NCBI GenBank assembly: GCA_018806985.1
Contig: JADANN010000032.1
Span: 21,001-85,000, forward strand
DNA: 64,000 bases
Source of the DNA: Angiostrongylus vasorum
Taxonomy: Eukaryota; Nematoda; Chromadorea; Rhabditida; Metastrongylidae
Reading direction: 5' to 3'
The position numbers and the translations under genes are program-made. A model generated the notes under the pieces. That model had not been told where the DNA came from, did not search any database, and saw only the letters and a program-made list of their open reading frames with translations. This document shows positions 21,851 to 33,365 of the stretch, piece after piece. Numbering within the stretch: position 1 is the stretch's first letter; the number at the start of each line of letters is the position of its first letter.

Positions 21851-23679
21851 TACTTACAAGTTAACAGGTAGTTACAACACATTATTGATTAAACAAATTT
21901 AGAAATTCCAGATTGAAGTACATCCAAAGGCATTGCGATCAGGAATTTTCGCAAGTTATGCACGTTCTTAAATATTGTAATTTAAGCAGGTTATGTGAAA
22001 CATTCCAATATCTCTAGTCGATGGATGCAGGAATGGCTTGCGAAGAAAACGTTGATTTGCACGTAATTATTCTTACCGAGCAAATGCAGTACTACACGGT
22101 ATGTGAAGTCATGAAAAAAAGATCCAAGACTTTTGGAGTATAACAGAGCGTCTCGTTGTAGGGGTGAACTAAAACGGTGAGTATCGGCATTCATCCCTGT
22201 CTTTAACAACAGACAGAACAAGCACAATGAAAAAAATCCCGACTACCTGACTATACTCTCTACATGAGAAACTCGAATAGCTCAACGCGGTTTACATTTG
22301 ACCCCCTAGTTTTATATTGTAGTGAGATAAGCTTTACATGGGGTAATGAGACGACTGTTCTGTGGTTTTTGCAAACTACAACTACAGACAGTTGCCGACT
22401 CTTGAGCATGAAAGGGTTCTGCTATAGACCACAGACACTGGTTTCAATGTGCACGCCACTCTGCGTTTCGGACCGTACATCTTGATTTCAATGCTCATCT
22501 CAACCTCTGAGATAGTCGTGGAACGGCATTGCCACGTGGGTTACAAGGAGTGACGCTGTCCCAGACAAGGTGCCAAGCACTGACGACCACGGAGTGATCA
22601 GAGGCTTGGAGGGTCCGGTTTAGTCGAATTATAGCAAGAGTGGGTGGGTTGAGCAATCTGCGTGACGAACCACTTTGCTACCCAATCCTGCGCGGAACAA
22701 AGAACAGTGACATTTTACATAAATGTTAAACACTCTCAGTGCAAACACTAATGAACACTAATCGTTTATGGAGCAACAGTGGGCAGGAAAGACTTATGGT
22801 TTTTTTGTAACTTCTTTAATAGTACATGACGCAACAACATATGTAGCGTACAATCATTGAGTTTTCAACGCAGGTTGAAATCATAATAGTTAAAATATAT
22901 TCGTCAAGAACAACAGCCACTTGGTTTTAAATCGCAGAGAGAGCACTTAAAATTGCACCTCCCTCTGTGCACGATGCTCATACAATTCGGGTTAGCTTCA
23001 TCTGGGTGGCTATCTACAGGTAACCTTGATTGAAGGGTAAGGATTTGAATGGATAAGCCACCAAAATGGTGCGACTAGAATGTGGTGCCAAAAAACAATC
23101 ACTGTACTTTGCTGCATTTCTGGAATTGTGTCAAATATCTGAAATTGATGGAAAGACCTTTGCGACATAAACTCTGGATTGACGTCTCCGACTTGAAATG
23201 AGTTCGATCCCACATTGTATGTTAGGCGAAATTGTGAAGTGAAGGGATTAGGCCGCTCCCTGTAATAAGCAAAACATAATAAAGTGACAGGGACAAGCAT
23301 TGCGTAATTTAAAGCAAAACATTCTAGAAACCGCAGCTCAAATGTATAGCACGGACACTAAACCAACATATTGAGGATGCATATACAACCTCACATTTAC
23401 ACTTCGTTTACCACTACCACTACTCATTTTGTGAACGAACACTACGATCACTAAATCATGGCTATCTCTTCCATCCCTTCCTCGCCCATAAGCTCTTTCG
23501 CACGTAGTCATCAGAAGTAATCCACCTATTGGACCAGCATAATGAGTGTGCTTTAGCAATTGATCCGATAACAACCAAAACGCATTAATATTTGTGTATG
23601 CGTATTACGAAACGATTTCGAGGCTCAACTTTTAAGAAAACTAACTGAGCTCACCACCTCCATCTCCATCACCTGTGGT
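21851..23679. other. About 1.8 kb without a recognised gene
   Basis: Several 70-100-codon frames (21991-22227 minus, 22264-22485 plus, 23010-23300 minus, 23338-23574 minus) show no domain and no second copy in the window. This may be unique intergenic or intronic DNA or very old repeat. Confidence 0.3.
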
Positions 23680-24240
23680 CCCATTGATCGACCAGTGAGT
23701 CCAGTGGGCTCCACTAAGTCTTCCATGTTCTCTATCTCATGAAAGATTAGCCCAGTGGGTTCTGCTCGCTCTAAGTGCTCGTGGAGCATCATAGCTTTCT
23801 TCTAGGCTTTTCGTGAAGAACTCTCACCATCGAATCGGTGGTCTTCCTGCAGTACGTTTGGCATCCCGAGGAATCCAGCCACTAACCGGTCTTGCCCATC
23901 GGTTGCCGTTCATACGCATTATGTGTCCGGTCCATCTTATCTTCGGCAGTTTGGTGTATAGAATGCCATGTTTGGTTTTTGATCGCTGACGAGTCACTCC
24001 TAGCATCGTCCTTTTGAGTGCGCGTTCAAAGAGGGTGAGTGGTTTTCCATCATGCTTGCTTAGGCGACCAGGTTCCTGACCCATACATTACGGCAAGGAG
24101 CATCGTGCAGTCGAAAAGCTGGGCACGGAGTCGGGTGTTCTTCGTCCTTTTCACTAGATCCTCGATGCTCTTGAAATCAACGCAAGCCTCTTGTTTCCTT
24201 CTGCTCAACTCAGGAGCTAAGTCATTCATCATGTTGATTA
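23680..24240 (-). pseudogene. RTE-2 3' end fragment
   Basis: On the minus strand the C-terminal part of the RTE-2 protein is readable: MMNDLAPELSRRKQ, TKNTRLRAQLFD, then after a frameshift KIRWTGHIMRMNGNRWAR and WIPRDAKRTAGRPPIRW. The copy ends in an ACAGGTGATGG tail near 23670-23685, as in other RTE-2 copies. It is 5'-truncated, consistent with incomplete target-primed reverse transcription. Confidence 0.85.
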
Positions 24241-24614
24241 AGTGACTTTCTCACACGCTCACATGGTATTATAAGTAGCGTCAATCAAGTCGTGGAAATC
24301 AAGAACGTGAATAGCTACCGATACTACTTATCACGTCGTAGACTTGGAAGGAATCCTCAATGCTTACTCTCATCATTTTTCGCTCTTAAAAGTGCTCAAA
24401 CCAACTTACATAATCATCTTAAATCTTCACGATTTACCAAGTTATTCTTTCACAAAGATTAGCTGGGTTTGGATGGGCCAAGCGAAATCTATTAGTTACT
24501 ACGCCATTGGTGTGGGAAAAAGCCACGTAGTTCTCGATCAAAATCAGGTGGGTCTTGTGTTTATAGAGCACCGCATGGTTTATTGACCAACTTCGTCTGC
24601 GAAATGATCGGCTG
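24241..24614. other. No recognised feature
   Basis: An 80-codon plus frame at 24344-24586 has no recognisable domain. Nothing else is visible. Confidence 0.3.
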
Positions 24615-24832
24615 GTATTGAAATATTCGCTACAGCGATACGGAATTCACAACTTTCTTCATTCGAAATACCATCAGAGTGACGCTGAAATATTTGCAAC
24701 ACTTGCATCCCAGGCCAAATGCGAACCTACGATTATCCTTTTCAAAGGGCTTATCTGTTACCCACTACACCTCTGAGATCCTTGTTTTGCCACATAACAC
24801 CCTGCAATGAAAAAAATTATGAGCAACGAATA
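24615..24832 (-). mobile_element. SINE-e copy (tRNA-derived)
   Basis: This is the reverse complement of the SINE-e at 59545-59720: a tRNA-like head (AGAGGTGTAGTGGGTAACAG, then TAGGTTCGCATTT), followed by 'gcaagtgttgcaaatatttc'. It adjoins 24833-25080, itself the inverted partner of 59286-59528, so the nested arrangement has been copied. Confidence 0.65.
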
Positions 24833-25080
24833 AAAAAACCTGGACATTTCTTCATTTGTTCCGTAACCTCGCAGCCACAGGAGTTCTCTCTCGAGCGCAC
24901 AGAGTGTTCTATCCTCACTGACATGTTGAAACAATACCCTATCGAATGCAATTTTTTCCTCGACTCGTGAGATAACACAACTGCAGCGTTCCCATGTGAT
25001 CACTAGGAGTGGTAGATCGTTCCGGATAAATGGTTTTCCTCCGAAAAATTACTGGAGTGATTAAAATTATAAAATATTTC
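24833..25080 (-). repeat. Dispersed repeat, inverted partner of 59286-59528
   Basis: Shared text includes 'gtgttctatcctcactgaca' and 'ctcgtgagataacac', plus 'ccctccgaaaaaccactgg' versus 'cctccgaaaaattactgg'. No coding potential is apparent. Confidence 0.65.
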
Positions 25081-25744
25081 TGTCTGAGCGAAGCGGAGCA
25101 TACAATATGTAAATATTTTGCTTCAATATGGGTTTTTGGGAGTATACTGGGTGGAGGTACGTTGACGATGATGCAGTGTGTGTGCGCTCTTTAGAATACG
25201 TAGTGCCCTTATAAGAAGCTGACTGCCTTTACGCTAGGTGATGTCATAGTAGCGCACAGTCATACCACAAGACGAAAAATTTGGCAAAAAGAACATATTT
25301 TTCCGAAAAGTGTGGGAAACAACATTTCTCGCCACCATTCGCAGAGATATTTCCGATTAGTTGGTCATCGATTGAATAGCAAGATATAGCAAGGAAAGAA
25401 GCGCTCCGGAAAATAGGAAACTGCAATGGGTCCAAATCAGTTAGTAGCAGCTAACAGATTACCCACATTCCCTTGCAAGAGTTGGAATGAACTCAAGTCG
25501 TCGCCAATGTATTTGTATAACCCTGTATTTATTCTGTGTGGAATTCAAAGCAGTCACATGTTTAGGTGTATTAAGTTAGACTTCCGCTTGAAATGACTGC
25601 AACACGAGGTAGATTAGCTGGCCTCACTCTACTTTCCGGCTCGTCGAAACAAAGGAGACTGCTTCTTTTTCTAATTCCTTTCTTCAAATCCTAGCAAACT
25701 TTGCTCAGGACTCTTCTTCAGGTGCAAATATTTTGCACATTTTT
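25081..25744 (-). repeat. Dispersed element DE-4, inverted partner of 41245-41960
   Basis: The 41 kb copy aligns in reverse over about 660 bp, for example 'agctaacagattacccacat', 'ttggaatgaactcaagtc' and 'ttgctcagg..ttcttcaggt'. No protein is recognised. The 41 kb copy starts exactly at the right edge of the 2.7 kb segmental duplicate. Confidence 0.65.
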
Positions 25745-26345
25745 TGACTTATTATTTACTGCCTACTCTTTTTAACGACAGGGTATATTGCAAAATAAAA
25801 CTTCAATAATGCTGAGATATTTGCAAAACCCTCCCAACGGTTTGCCGCCTCATCGTGGCTGGGAGGTGTTCCTGGGTGTCGGATTGCGATGTACAGCGGA
25901 GGGATTCGTCCTCCCAGCAGGGTCTCCCAAGCTGAGAAGGAGTCCGGCGTTTCCATTAGGAAGCCTTGCTAAGAGTAAACCAATACGAGGATCCACCACC
26001 GCCTTGGTATCAAAGTCGCATGGTGGTAAATCTCCCTCTGATCCACAAGGCCCTGAGACTGCCTGTCGTGGTGACGATCTGGGGGCAGACTTTGGCCAGG
26101 CTGTCCTCCGGATTCCAGGAAAGAACAATGGCTTAACCACCAAATCTCTGAAAGATGGTGATTATGCTGGGGCCCGCACAGGTAGTGAGGATGGGCCGTT
26201 CAAGTATCCCCAAGTATTTGCAAAACTCCGGACTGCTGGTGCCTACCCTGAAAGGACACTAGCGCGTTCGTTCCCCACCGTAGGCATCTGCGGTCCGGAG
26301 TTTTGCAAATATCTCAGTATTATGAAAGTTATAAGGATGTATCTT
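25745..26345 (-). mobile_element. SINE-f foldback split by a SINE-g insertion
   Basis: SINE-f sequence at 25745-25829 resumes at 26215-26345. After removing the insert, the unit contains inverted arms: ATTTGCAAAACTCCGGAC (26216-26233) and GTCCGGAGTTTTGCAAAT (near 26295-26312). Confidence 0.75.
25830..26214 (+). mobile_element. SINE-g copy with 12-bp target-site duplication
   Basis: The element starts 'cctcccaacggtt..ccgcctcat' and ends '..gggccgttcaagtatcccc'. It is flanked by a perfect 12-bp direct repeat, TATTTGCAAAAC, at 25818-25829 and 26215-26226, which marks insertion into the SINE-f. Other copies are at 42006-42395, 44839-45150, 50722-51100 and 56530-56930. Open frames on both strands (97 and 188 codons here) recur because the family is young, not because they are genes. 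Confidence 0.85.
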
Positions 26346-26545
26346 AGATGGTAGTCAGTTTCTCCCTATGGCGCGATGAAGGTACCGCCTTCAAAGTGAC
26401 TGTAGGCTTTCAGTGCGCATGTTACGCAGTAGTTAAAGGTGTCTTGCTGTGCACACATGGCAAAGTTGATTCGACCCCATTTTTTTACGGACACCAAGCG
26501 TTATATTTCTTATGGAGGCGCAGATCAACTAAACAGTTATCGAGA

Positions 26546-27600
26546 GGATAGAAACACTCACCTGACACATTCAATAGGCTTTTCTAAGCCATTGCACTGG
26601 CGAAATATGGATTCGCTCAGCTCTCCAGTGCTTGGTTGAGTCGAGTGCATTGCGTTTTCCCAACGTGATTGATTTACGCCTATTAACGTTGCATTAATAA
26701 AATGCTTTGCGCTCTATATGGCCATTTTTGTGAGAATTTCAGTATAGAGGAAACGCTATCTACTGAGAGAGCTAATGAAATTCTCTGCAAAGGAGTCAGT
26801 GAACTACAGAGCAACTAGACGGCTCATAGTCAGAAAATCGTGCGTGGGCCTCAACCTGTTGAAGAGATTTCCAAGCCTCATGCATACATCCCTAAGGTGA
26901 TAAATCCTACAAGCTAGCAGAACGACCCTCACTTTTTACAGCTGGGATTATGCCATTTGGGTCCCACATTTTGAGAAATCCCCCACTCATGAGCAGTTTT
27001 TCTCCTCGATCACAAACGAGGTTGAATAAGAAGACGCTTTCGGCGTTGATCACGACCTTATTAGTTGACATATCCATAAAAATGTACCTCAACTGCCCAT
27101 AAATATTGGCGACCATGAAACTTAAATTCTTCAACAAAAAGTACTGTAAAAGAGCATCTTGTAATTCAGATTACACAGAGTAAATAGCACAGTGGTGTTG
27201 CTACCGATCATCACATGCACGGTGTGCATTATCTGGTCAATGGAATATAGGCCTTCCAGTCGTTCTTCGGCGCCAAATAATTTTGCCACACGGGGCTTTT
27301 TGACGTAGCTCCAGAGCACATTCTCTAGCTGGTGTTATAATAAATCCCTGAGGTGATACTCTGATAAGGGGAAGGAATGCTAGTTGAGTGATCTGAGTGA
27401 GACTGAGCGAAACAAGAAACTGGTATGACTAAAAATGTTCTTTATTCTCCTTTTACAATGGGTGGAGTTTTACAGAAGAAAATAGAGATAATGCTCATAG
27501 GTGGATTCTAAAAAGACTCTCATATTGCAAAGGAAGTTCAGGGAGGCTATACAATTGCTTGCACAGAAACTACATGTGGAAAAGGTACAACGGCGAAAAT
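26546..27600 (+). mobile_element. Penelope-like element 5' region, diverged copy
   Basis: This aligns with the reverse complement of about 37400-38520. The part from 27290 matches the segment right of the satellite (2456-2900). Minus-strand frames at 26907-27137 and 27131-27319 share peptides with the plus frame at 37731-38063 (for example MSTNK, CNLNYK), so a conserved antisense frame cannot be excluded. The Penelope body is missing downstream. Confidence 0.55.
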
Positions 27601-27898
27601 GGAGATACGGATAAGAACAGGGCGCATTTACTTCTCGTCAAACTCTCGCTTTCAAAGCCTCGCAGAGCTATTATTTCTCTAACCAAAAAATATAACGAAA
27701 AGGAAGGCTTTTCCATACGGAATGCCTTGAAAGTCGTCCTTTGCTGGCTACTTTCTTCACAATGTGGTACGCGAATGTGAATTCTTTGGTGGAGATGCGA
27801 GCTTCTAAGCGAGCCATTTCATTGAAATGCATAGGGGTTGCAGCCAGTGGTAAGCAGTAAATACGAATCAATCGATCAGTTTAACACATCCTTTCCAC

Positions 27899-28369
27899 CT
27901 TTATCTTCATTAGTTCAATTTCGCTGATAGTGTGCGCTTCACGGAGAACAGCAATATCGTTCTCAGGAGCCGCCTGCTCTTTTAATTGCTCGTGAATCCT
28001 TGCTTTGCAGTTTGCCTGCAATGCACAAATCAAGCGGTTCAATAAAGAACACGGGCCAAACTGAGCTGCAGTAACCAACCAGATCATTTTCATCATCTTT
28101 CAGTTTCATATGAATTCTCGGATGTTTCTCTTCCTTTCCATCGCGAAGAGCTATCAGCTCTACATCATTCTCTTTGATCTGCGAAAAAAAGCTCCTTAAA
28201 GTACTAGCAAATCAAACCTCAATGCCTCATAGTGTTCTTCAAGATTTCCAACATTGCTGCCATCGATGTAGTGTTCGTATTGAAAGCCACTTGGACGAAT
28301 GGAATTCATCCCACACAAAACACAGGAACAAAAAAATGATGAGAGGGTAAGCTTCTTTGCATGGGTCAT
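27899..28369 (-). CDS. Candidate three-exon gene, small protein of unknown function
   Basis: Minus strand. Exon 1 (28369-28253, 39 codons) begins MTHAKKLTLSSFFCSCVL, a possible signal peptide. Exon 2 (28178-28080, 33 codons) is charged (KENDVELIALRDGKEE). Exon 3 (28015-27899, 39 codons) is helical and charged (EQLKEQAAPENDIAVLREA). Both introns are short (74 and 64 nt), phase 0, with good acceptors (TTTTCGCAG, GCATTGCAG) but weak donors (GTTGGA, GTTGGT). Sequence past exon 1 also looks coding in frame (NLEEHYEAL), so the true donor may be GAG/GTTTGA at about 28217 with an indel. A donor-like AAG/GTGGAA follows exon 3, and a terminal exon from near 27800 is possible. No homologue recognised; no second copy in the window. 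Confidence 0.33.
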
Positions 28370-28659
28370 TGCAGTAGATAAAGCCAGCTGTAAATCCTAT
28401 GGATGACAAAGCAAGCTCGTAACAAAATGGAAAGTCCTGCTTCATAACATTGATTTATGAAGCTTGTACAACGACTTGTACAGCTGATAAGAGCGAATAA
28501 GAAGGGTTTTGCAACCAGCCGCTGGAAGTAACATGCTGCTAGGCGCGCGTCTGTGATATCGTTATTGGAACATTCATTGCCAGTTTAAGAATTCGGACTA
28601 GAAAAAAGGAGAATGAAAACCGTTATGTAGGAACACTGTGCGCAGCAGGTACACCACTT

Positions 28660-29865
28660 CCCCCTAATGCGAATTCACTTTTCCGAGAACACAGAAAATT
28701 GCCGATATTCAGGGGAGTCTGCTTACTACAGGGCTCCTTCAGGGATCAATCATATTCTCACAAATAGAAAATGGTGCTTCTATGACTTCTTGTGTCGGGA
28801 TTCTGTGCAAGATCTGATCACCACCGCGTGAACCTTCGATTTGTCCACAGGCTGCAGTAGACATCCTGTCATCATCCAAAAGAAACGAAACCAGACGTCT
28901 ATGACGAAAATAATCTAAATCCTCTCTGATATGGTTGACAGAAAAAGAAAGACCCGACTGAGGGACTACAAAGTGCTCGAAGGGCTTAAATCTTGTGCCA
29001 AGGTCGCCTCATTTTCTCAAACAAAAATTTCAGACGCCATATCCATTTCCACCAAGGAGTTCCTCGAAAGGAGAAGAAAGCTGAAGCTTGATTTTACTGT
29101 AGCACACCCAACAGCGCTTTTAATAAACGCCAGCTGAAGAAAATCTTTCTAGAACAGCTTTCAAAATCTCTATAGGCAGAAATGTTTTCTCTTCTGTTTT
29201 CGTTTTGTTTTTATGTTTTTTCATCAATCTTTTCTGCTTCACAATCCCCGTCTTGACCCCAAATTCCCCGCTGTAGAAAACCAGAACTCCACCTTATAAT
29301 ATTTGAATTGCGATAGGTGGCTATAAAAAAAGGAGCAACTCCAGAAATCGATAATATCAACGACAATTTCTTTAGATCTGGGAGCCACAATTTACAGGTA
29401 CTTCTAGCGACGCAAACGACGTCTTTTTTTTCAGAAAAAGGAGGATTCCAGATCATCGAAGATTTGGCGCAAGGTTACCCTATCCAAAAAGGGAGTCCGA
29501 AGGGTTCCTTGTTTAAAATTTTTCCGATTTGCCAACCAATATGCTTGTCGACCGCTGCATTCAAGTTGTTCAAAAGATTATCCTTTTGCGCGCAACGAAG
29601 AATTTAGGCGAGATAAAACCAGTGGAGCAAGCAGGATACCGACAGAAATTCTGCTGCGGAGACCGCATCTAAAGGGCTTCACGGGTCACTGAAGTCTGTT
29701 GAGAGTACCATGCCCTTCCCCTTTCCAACTTTTATCGACTAAGAAGAAATGTTTAAGAGCGTCGAGAACGAATACTAACTAATGCTCATAGTCCTGGTAG
29801 TGGAGCAATGTTTATATATGAACGCTAGCTGACCGTTATCGGAACTGCAGCACTACTATACACCC
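28660..29865 (+). pseudogene. RTE-1 retrotransposon internal fragment, heavily decayed
   Basis: Near 28760-28800 a frame reads NHILTNRKWCFYDF, the end of the RTE-1 endonuclease. 28931-29137 reads LEGLKSCAKVAS and STKEFLERRRKLKLD, the linker. 29170-29860 aligns with 14230-14860 (fingers and palm) with stops and deletions, ending at 'gaccgttatcggaactgca'. It is diverged far more than the 14 kb and 38 kb pair, so it is an older insertion. Confidence 0.75.
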
Positions 29866-29869
29866 TTTT

Positions 29870-30085
29870 ACCAGGGCACAAAAGCACAACGGTGACGGTT
29901 CTAAAGTGACTATCAGGATCCTTAGGCAGAAATCAAAAGCAGCAACTCGCAAGACTCTCGACGCCTTTTTGTATCAGATTGAAAAGTGCAAAAACGAAGA
30001 GAGAAAGACGAATGCACCACTATCACACGCGATTATTCGCGTTTTCTCAGATTGGCTCCACACCTAAAAACAGTCAGTAGTCACA
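29870..30085 (+). repeat. Dispersed fragment shared with 35630-35850
   Basis: Shared blocks are 'aaagcac.a.ggtgatgg', 'gcgactgtcagg' and 'tttctcagattggctc.acacctaa'. Both copies lie in the same orientation. No class is assigned. Confidence 0.5.
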
Positions 30086-30089
30086 GTGT

Positions 30090-30295
30090 TAACTTCTTAT
30101 TTGCTACCTATAACTTTTCATGGCAGCGTGTTATGTTAGACACAACTGTAATGATACTAAGATATTTGCAAAACTCGGCACCGTAGGTGTCCGCAGTAGC
30201 GAACGAACGCGCTATTACCCTTTCCGGAAGCTAACGCGTTCACCACCACCCCATGTGGGTCGTTCGTTTCGCTTGCCTCTCAGCTAGTTTGAATT
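30090..30295 (-). mobile_element. SINE-f copy
   Basis: Reverse-oriented SINE-f: 'ttgctacctat', 'aagatatttgcaaaactcgg', 'gaacgaacgcgctattaccc' and 'cgcttgcctctcagctagtt' in the expected order. Confidence 0.7.
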
Positions 30296-31250
30296 GTTTG
30301 AACGCAAAAAAGATTCGACAACCATTCAAGGTTAAAAACTGTTGCTGTCAAAAGATACAAATGAGCTTCTAGGGTCTGTCTATGATTCCTCCTTTTTCTC
30401 TTCAGAGGAAAACGTTCATCGTTAAGTACTTTGCTTTTTGCGTAGGACCGGCATGCTGTGGTGGTGAGCACGTCCGATCCCGGAAAGCGTAGCAGCGTGT
30501 TCGATCACCATATCACCACCGCAGACACCTGTAGTCCGAGTTTTGCAAACATATCAACATCATTATAGTTATGTGTTATATGTGTGTTATTATATGGAAG
30601 TAAACGTGAGCTGTTTAACAACTTCGTGATTGCTGAAAGAAAACGACGAATTTATAACCCAATGCCGAGGTTAGTAGAAAGTCGATCCTGGGAATCACAG
30701 CTAAATTTTGTTTTTTATTTTAGTTATTGGTTTTCTCAACCGCGGAAAGTTGTAAATATATAGTTCTGCAGCAATACTACCAGTTCCACTGACCCAAATC
30801 ACAAAGCCGAAAGAGTGTTCGTCTCCGCGAGAAAGAAAAGCTGTCGATTTACCAATACCAGGAGCGACAACAGCGGTTGTACTTGGAAATATGGGGAGTT
30901 TCCACAGCATTGCACTCTTCCATGAATTGCCGCTTAGCTACCCAAGTGACTGTTTCCAAACACGTATTATGGATGTCAGTAGATCTTCAGTTGGTCCCTT
31001 TCTCCTACGAGTACCACAGAGGCGATAAACATCGTGTATATTCATAGCCGAAGAACATTCGCTTTAGTTATCAACGCAAACTGGAAATGTAAAACCGTAG
31101 TCGATATGATAACCGTTGAACGCATCGCCAAGATGACTGTCTTATAACTGCGTGGAGTTCTGGATAGCACATTTCGAGAACAACTTTTCTAGCGCTCAGA
31201 AAGTACACAGTTTTAACGTCTATCCAAAATCCAATTGTATTTCGCTTCGT
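30296..31250 (+). repeat. Dispersed element DE-3, second copy, with SINE-f insertion
   Basis: This aligns with 19916-20600. A forward SINE-f (30445-30600, 'ggaccggcatgctgtggtgg..') interrupts it and is absent from the first copy. A minus-strand frame at 30701-30910 contains PGIGKSTAF, which resembles a P-loop, but the first copy does not preserve it. Confidence 0.55.
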
Positions 31251-32030
31251 AAAGGAGTAGGTAGCGCAATGTTAGTGGCCTCGTTCATCATACTTGCGGC
31301 GCAACCTAGCGTTAGTATATACATCCTGACCTCGATCGAGCAGAATCCTCAAGGCTTCTGCTCCCACCGTGGTCGTTAGACCTAGTCAGCTGATCTGGGA
31401 CGACGTCACTCCTAATCCACGTGGTAATGCTCTTCCATGACTATCCCAGGATTTCAGGAGCAATCGGCTCCACCAGCATTCGACGACATTCGTGACGAAG
31501 TCGAAAGAATCGTTAACCAGCAGCCGAACGTACGCGCAAAGGAGACTTCGAAGACCGTTGTGGATGGTGGATGCGAAGAAGAGAATCGAATGCAACAAGT
31601 ACTTGCAACCACAAAGTGTTAAACATGTGATACCGAGTCATGTGATAAAAAATAAATAGGTATGATTCAATCACCTGACGTCGCGGAACCTGCCTTTCAA
31701 CTACTTTGCTTCGAAGTGAAGAGTTTCTTCACCTCAGTGTACATCGTAAGGTGGAAACAGAGTCACTCTAGTCACGCTCGAAAGCGATAGCACATACGAA
31801 GAAAAACATATGTGCTTATATCACATTGACTATCGCCCATTTTTACAAGTAATTTCTGCTGTCGGAATTATCGGTCATGCCGGTCAAGTCAGCTGTCTCA
31901 TTCCTTCCCCTACCAATTTTGATAAGGAAAACTTCATGCCATTAGGGTGTCTTCAGTAAAGCGCATACTAAAAAAACGCTATCAAATGCTTGAAAAAAAA
32001 CGAATACATCAATAGAAATTTTCACGGCAG
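31251..32030 (+). mobile_element. SINE-c copy
   Basis: The head reads TAGGTAGCGCAATGTTAGTG (A-box-like). The body shares 'ttcaggagcaatcggctcca', a frame with FDDIRDEVE, and the 'cctgacgtcgcggaacctg' block at about 31673-31691. Its 3' part holds 'tgccggtcaagtcagc'. Confidence 0.7.
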
Positions 32031-32315
32031 GGTATTATGTGTGATACAGCCACAATAACGCTGAGATATTTGCAAAACTCCCGACTGCAGGTGACTGCGT
32101 TGAGGAACGAACGCGCTGTTATCCTTTCCGGGGACTAACACTATCACCACCATACCGTGCGGGCCCATCGTTTCGTCTTCCTCAAACTACTTTTCTATCT
32201 AAATATTCCGCTTCTAAATGTTTACTTTTTTTATTTACCGCTTACCACAATTTTCACGGTATGGTAAAATACAAAAATCAACCGCAACGATGCTGAGATA
32301 TTCGCAAAACTTAGA
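32030..32315 (-). mobile_element. SINE-f copy plus truncated second copy
   Basis: 32030-32215 is a reverse SINE-f ('gctgagatatttgcaaaact' onwards). At 32225-32315 the family start ('ttatttaccgcttaccacaa') recurs and stops at the boundary with DE-5. The same double arrangement is seen at 11065-11455. Confidence 0.7.
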
Positions 32316-33185
32316 AGACGAACTCAATAAAGTGAGAGAGGAGTTTGAAGTAAAAGCACGCGAAGTTATGCGGTCGGGACTGGTGAGAAACGTTCACTTC
32401 GTTGACTTGCAGAAGTTCATCTTAACAATTTCCTTACATTGCAGTTATGTGACGAGTTCGATGAAATTGAGACAAACTATCTGGAGAAGTCACAATGTTT
32501 TGGCTTTTACTTTCATCCTACTACAATTTTTCATGGCAGGGGTACTAAGGGTCGTAGTAGGCAGAAAATAAAAGGTAAAACATTGTGATTTCAACTACAG
32601 CCTCAGCTTAACTGGGTTCAATGCCGATATGAGCTCTCCAGATCAATCCCGTTGACGGGTGATTGCTGATGGCGCTGATCGATAGAACTACCTGAGAGAC
32701 AGGCGAAACAGAAGGATCCGCATGGTGTGGTGGTGAACGCGTTACTCCCCGGAAAGGACAATAGCGTGTTTGTTCCCCACCGTAGACACCTGCGGTCTAG
32801 AGTTTTGCAAATATCTCAGCGACGTTGTGGTTGCATCTGGAGAAGCTTTTTGTGCGATCAAAGAATGAAACGAGCCGAGACCGCAGACTCTCCACGAAAT
32901 TCTCCGAATGTTCCTATGCTAGAGCTAACATCCGCAGAACTGTGACATCATGTTTTTTTCTCTACCTACAACCAATAAAGCATGTCATTAAATTTACTGT
33001 TCTGATCTCCGAAGGTGAATGTTCCCTCTGGACCATTGTTGAACAACGCCGCCGGCGATCTAAATTCAACCTGTTCTTCTTCTTTTTTTTGTTCTTTCGA
33101 CCAAAAAAATCTCTTTCATTTTGTTCATATTTGAAAATAGGTTCACATGACCATACTTCTAAGTACTAGTTCTGAAGAGATACTT
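32316..33185 (+). repeat. Dispersed element DE-5, second copy, split by SINE-f
   Basis: 32316-32500 and 32829-33010 align with 11930-12260. A forward SINE-f occupies 32500-32828 ('cctcagcttaactgggttca', then 'ctccccggaaaggacaatag'). The 11.9 kb copy is uninterrupted and shows the empty site. Only remnants of a coding frame remain. The tail to 33185 is T-rich with no call. Confidence 0.6.
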
Positions 33186-33365
33186 CCAAGTAACATCGGC
33201 ATACGTAACTAATTTAGTTAGTTCCTGCGAATATGTTTTTTCACAATACTTAAAAAAGACTTAAATTTCTTGTATTGTCTTAAGTCATCTCCAAGACGTT
33301 TTTCTCTCTCGTTCATCCTCTGAATAGGAGTATAAAATTTAATGCCGAGAAGTAAATAGGGAGCG

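Noticed and set aside
21991..22227. Tc1-like transposase fragment (minus strand)
   Set aside because: The peptide lacks the DxE and NPIENLW-type motifs; the resemblance was superficial.
25850..26143. 97-codon minus frame and 188-codon plus frame as genes
   Set aside because: They fall in a SINE-g with a target-site duplication, and similar frames appear on both strands of every copy.
30701..30910. P-loop ATPase or Helitron helicase (PGIGKST on the minus strand)
   Set aside because: The sister copy of this element does not preserve the motif or frame, and no other helicase motifs were found.
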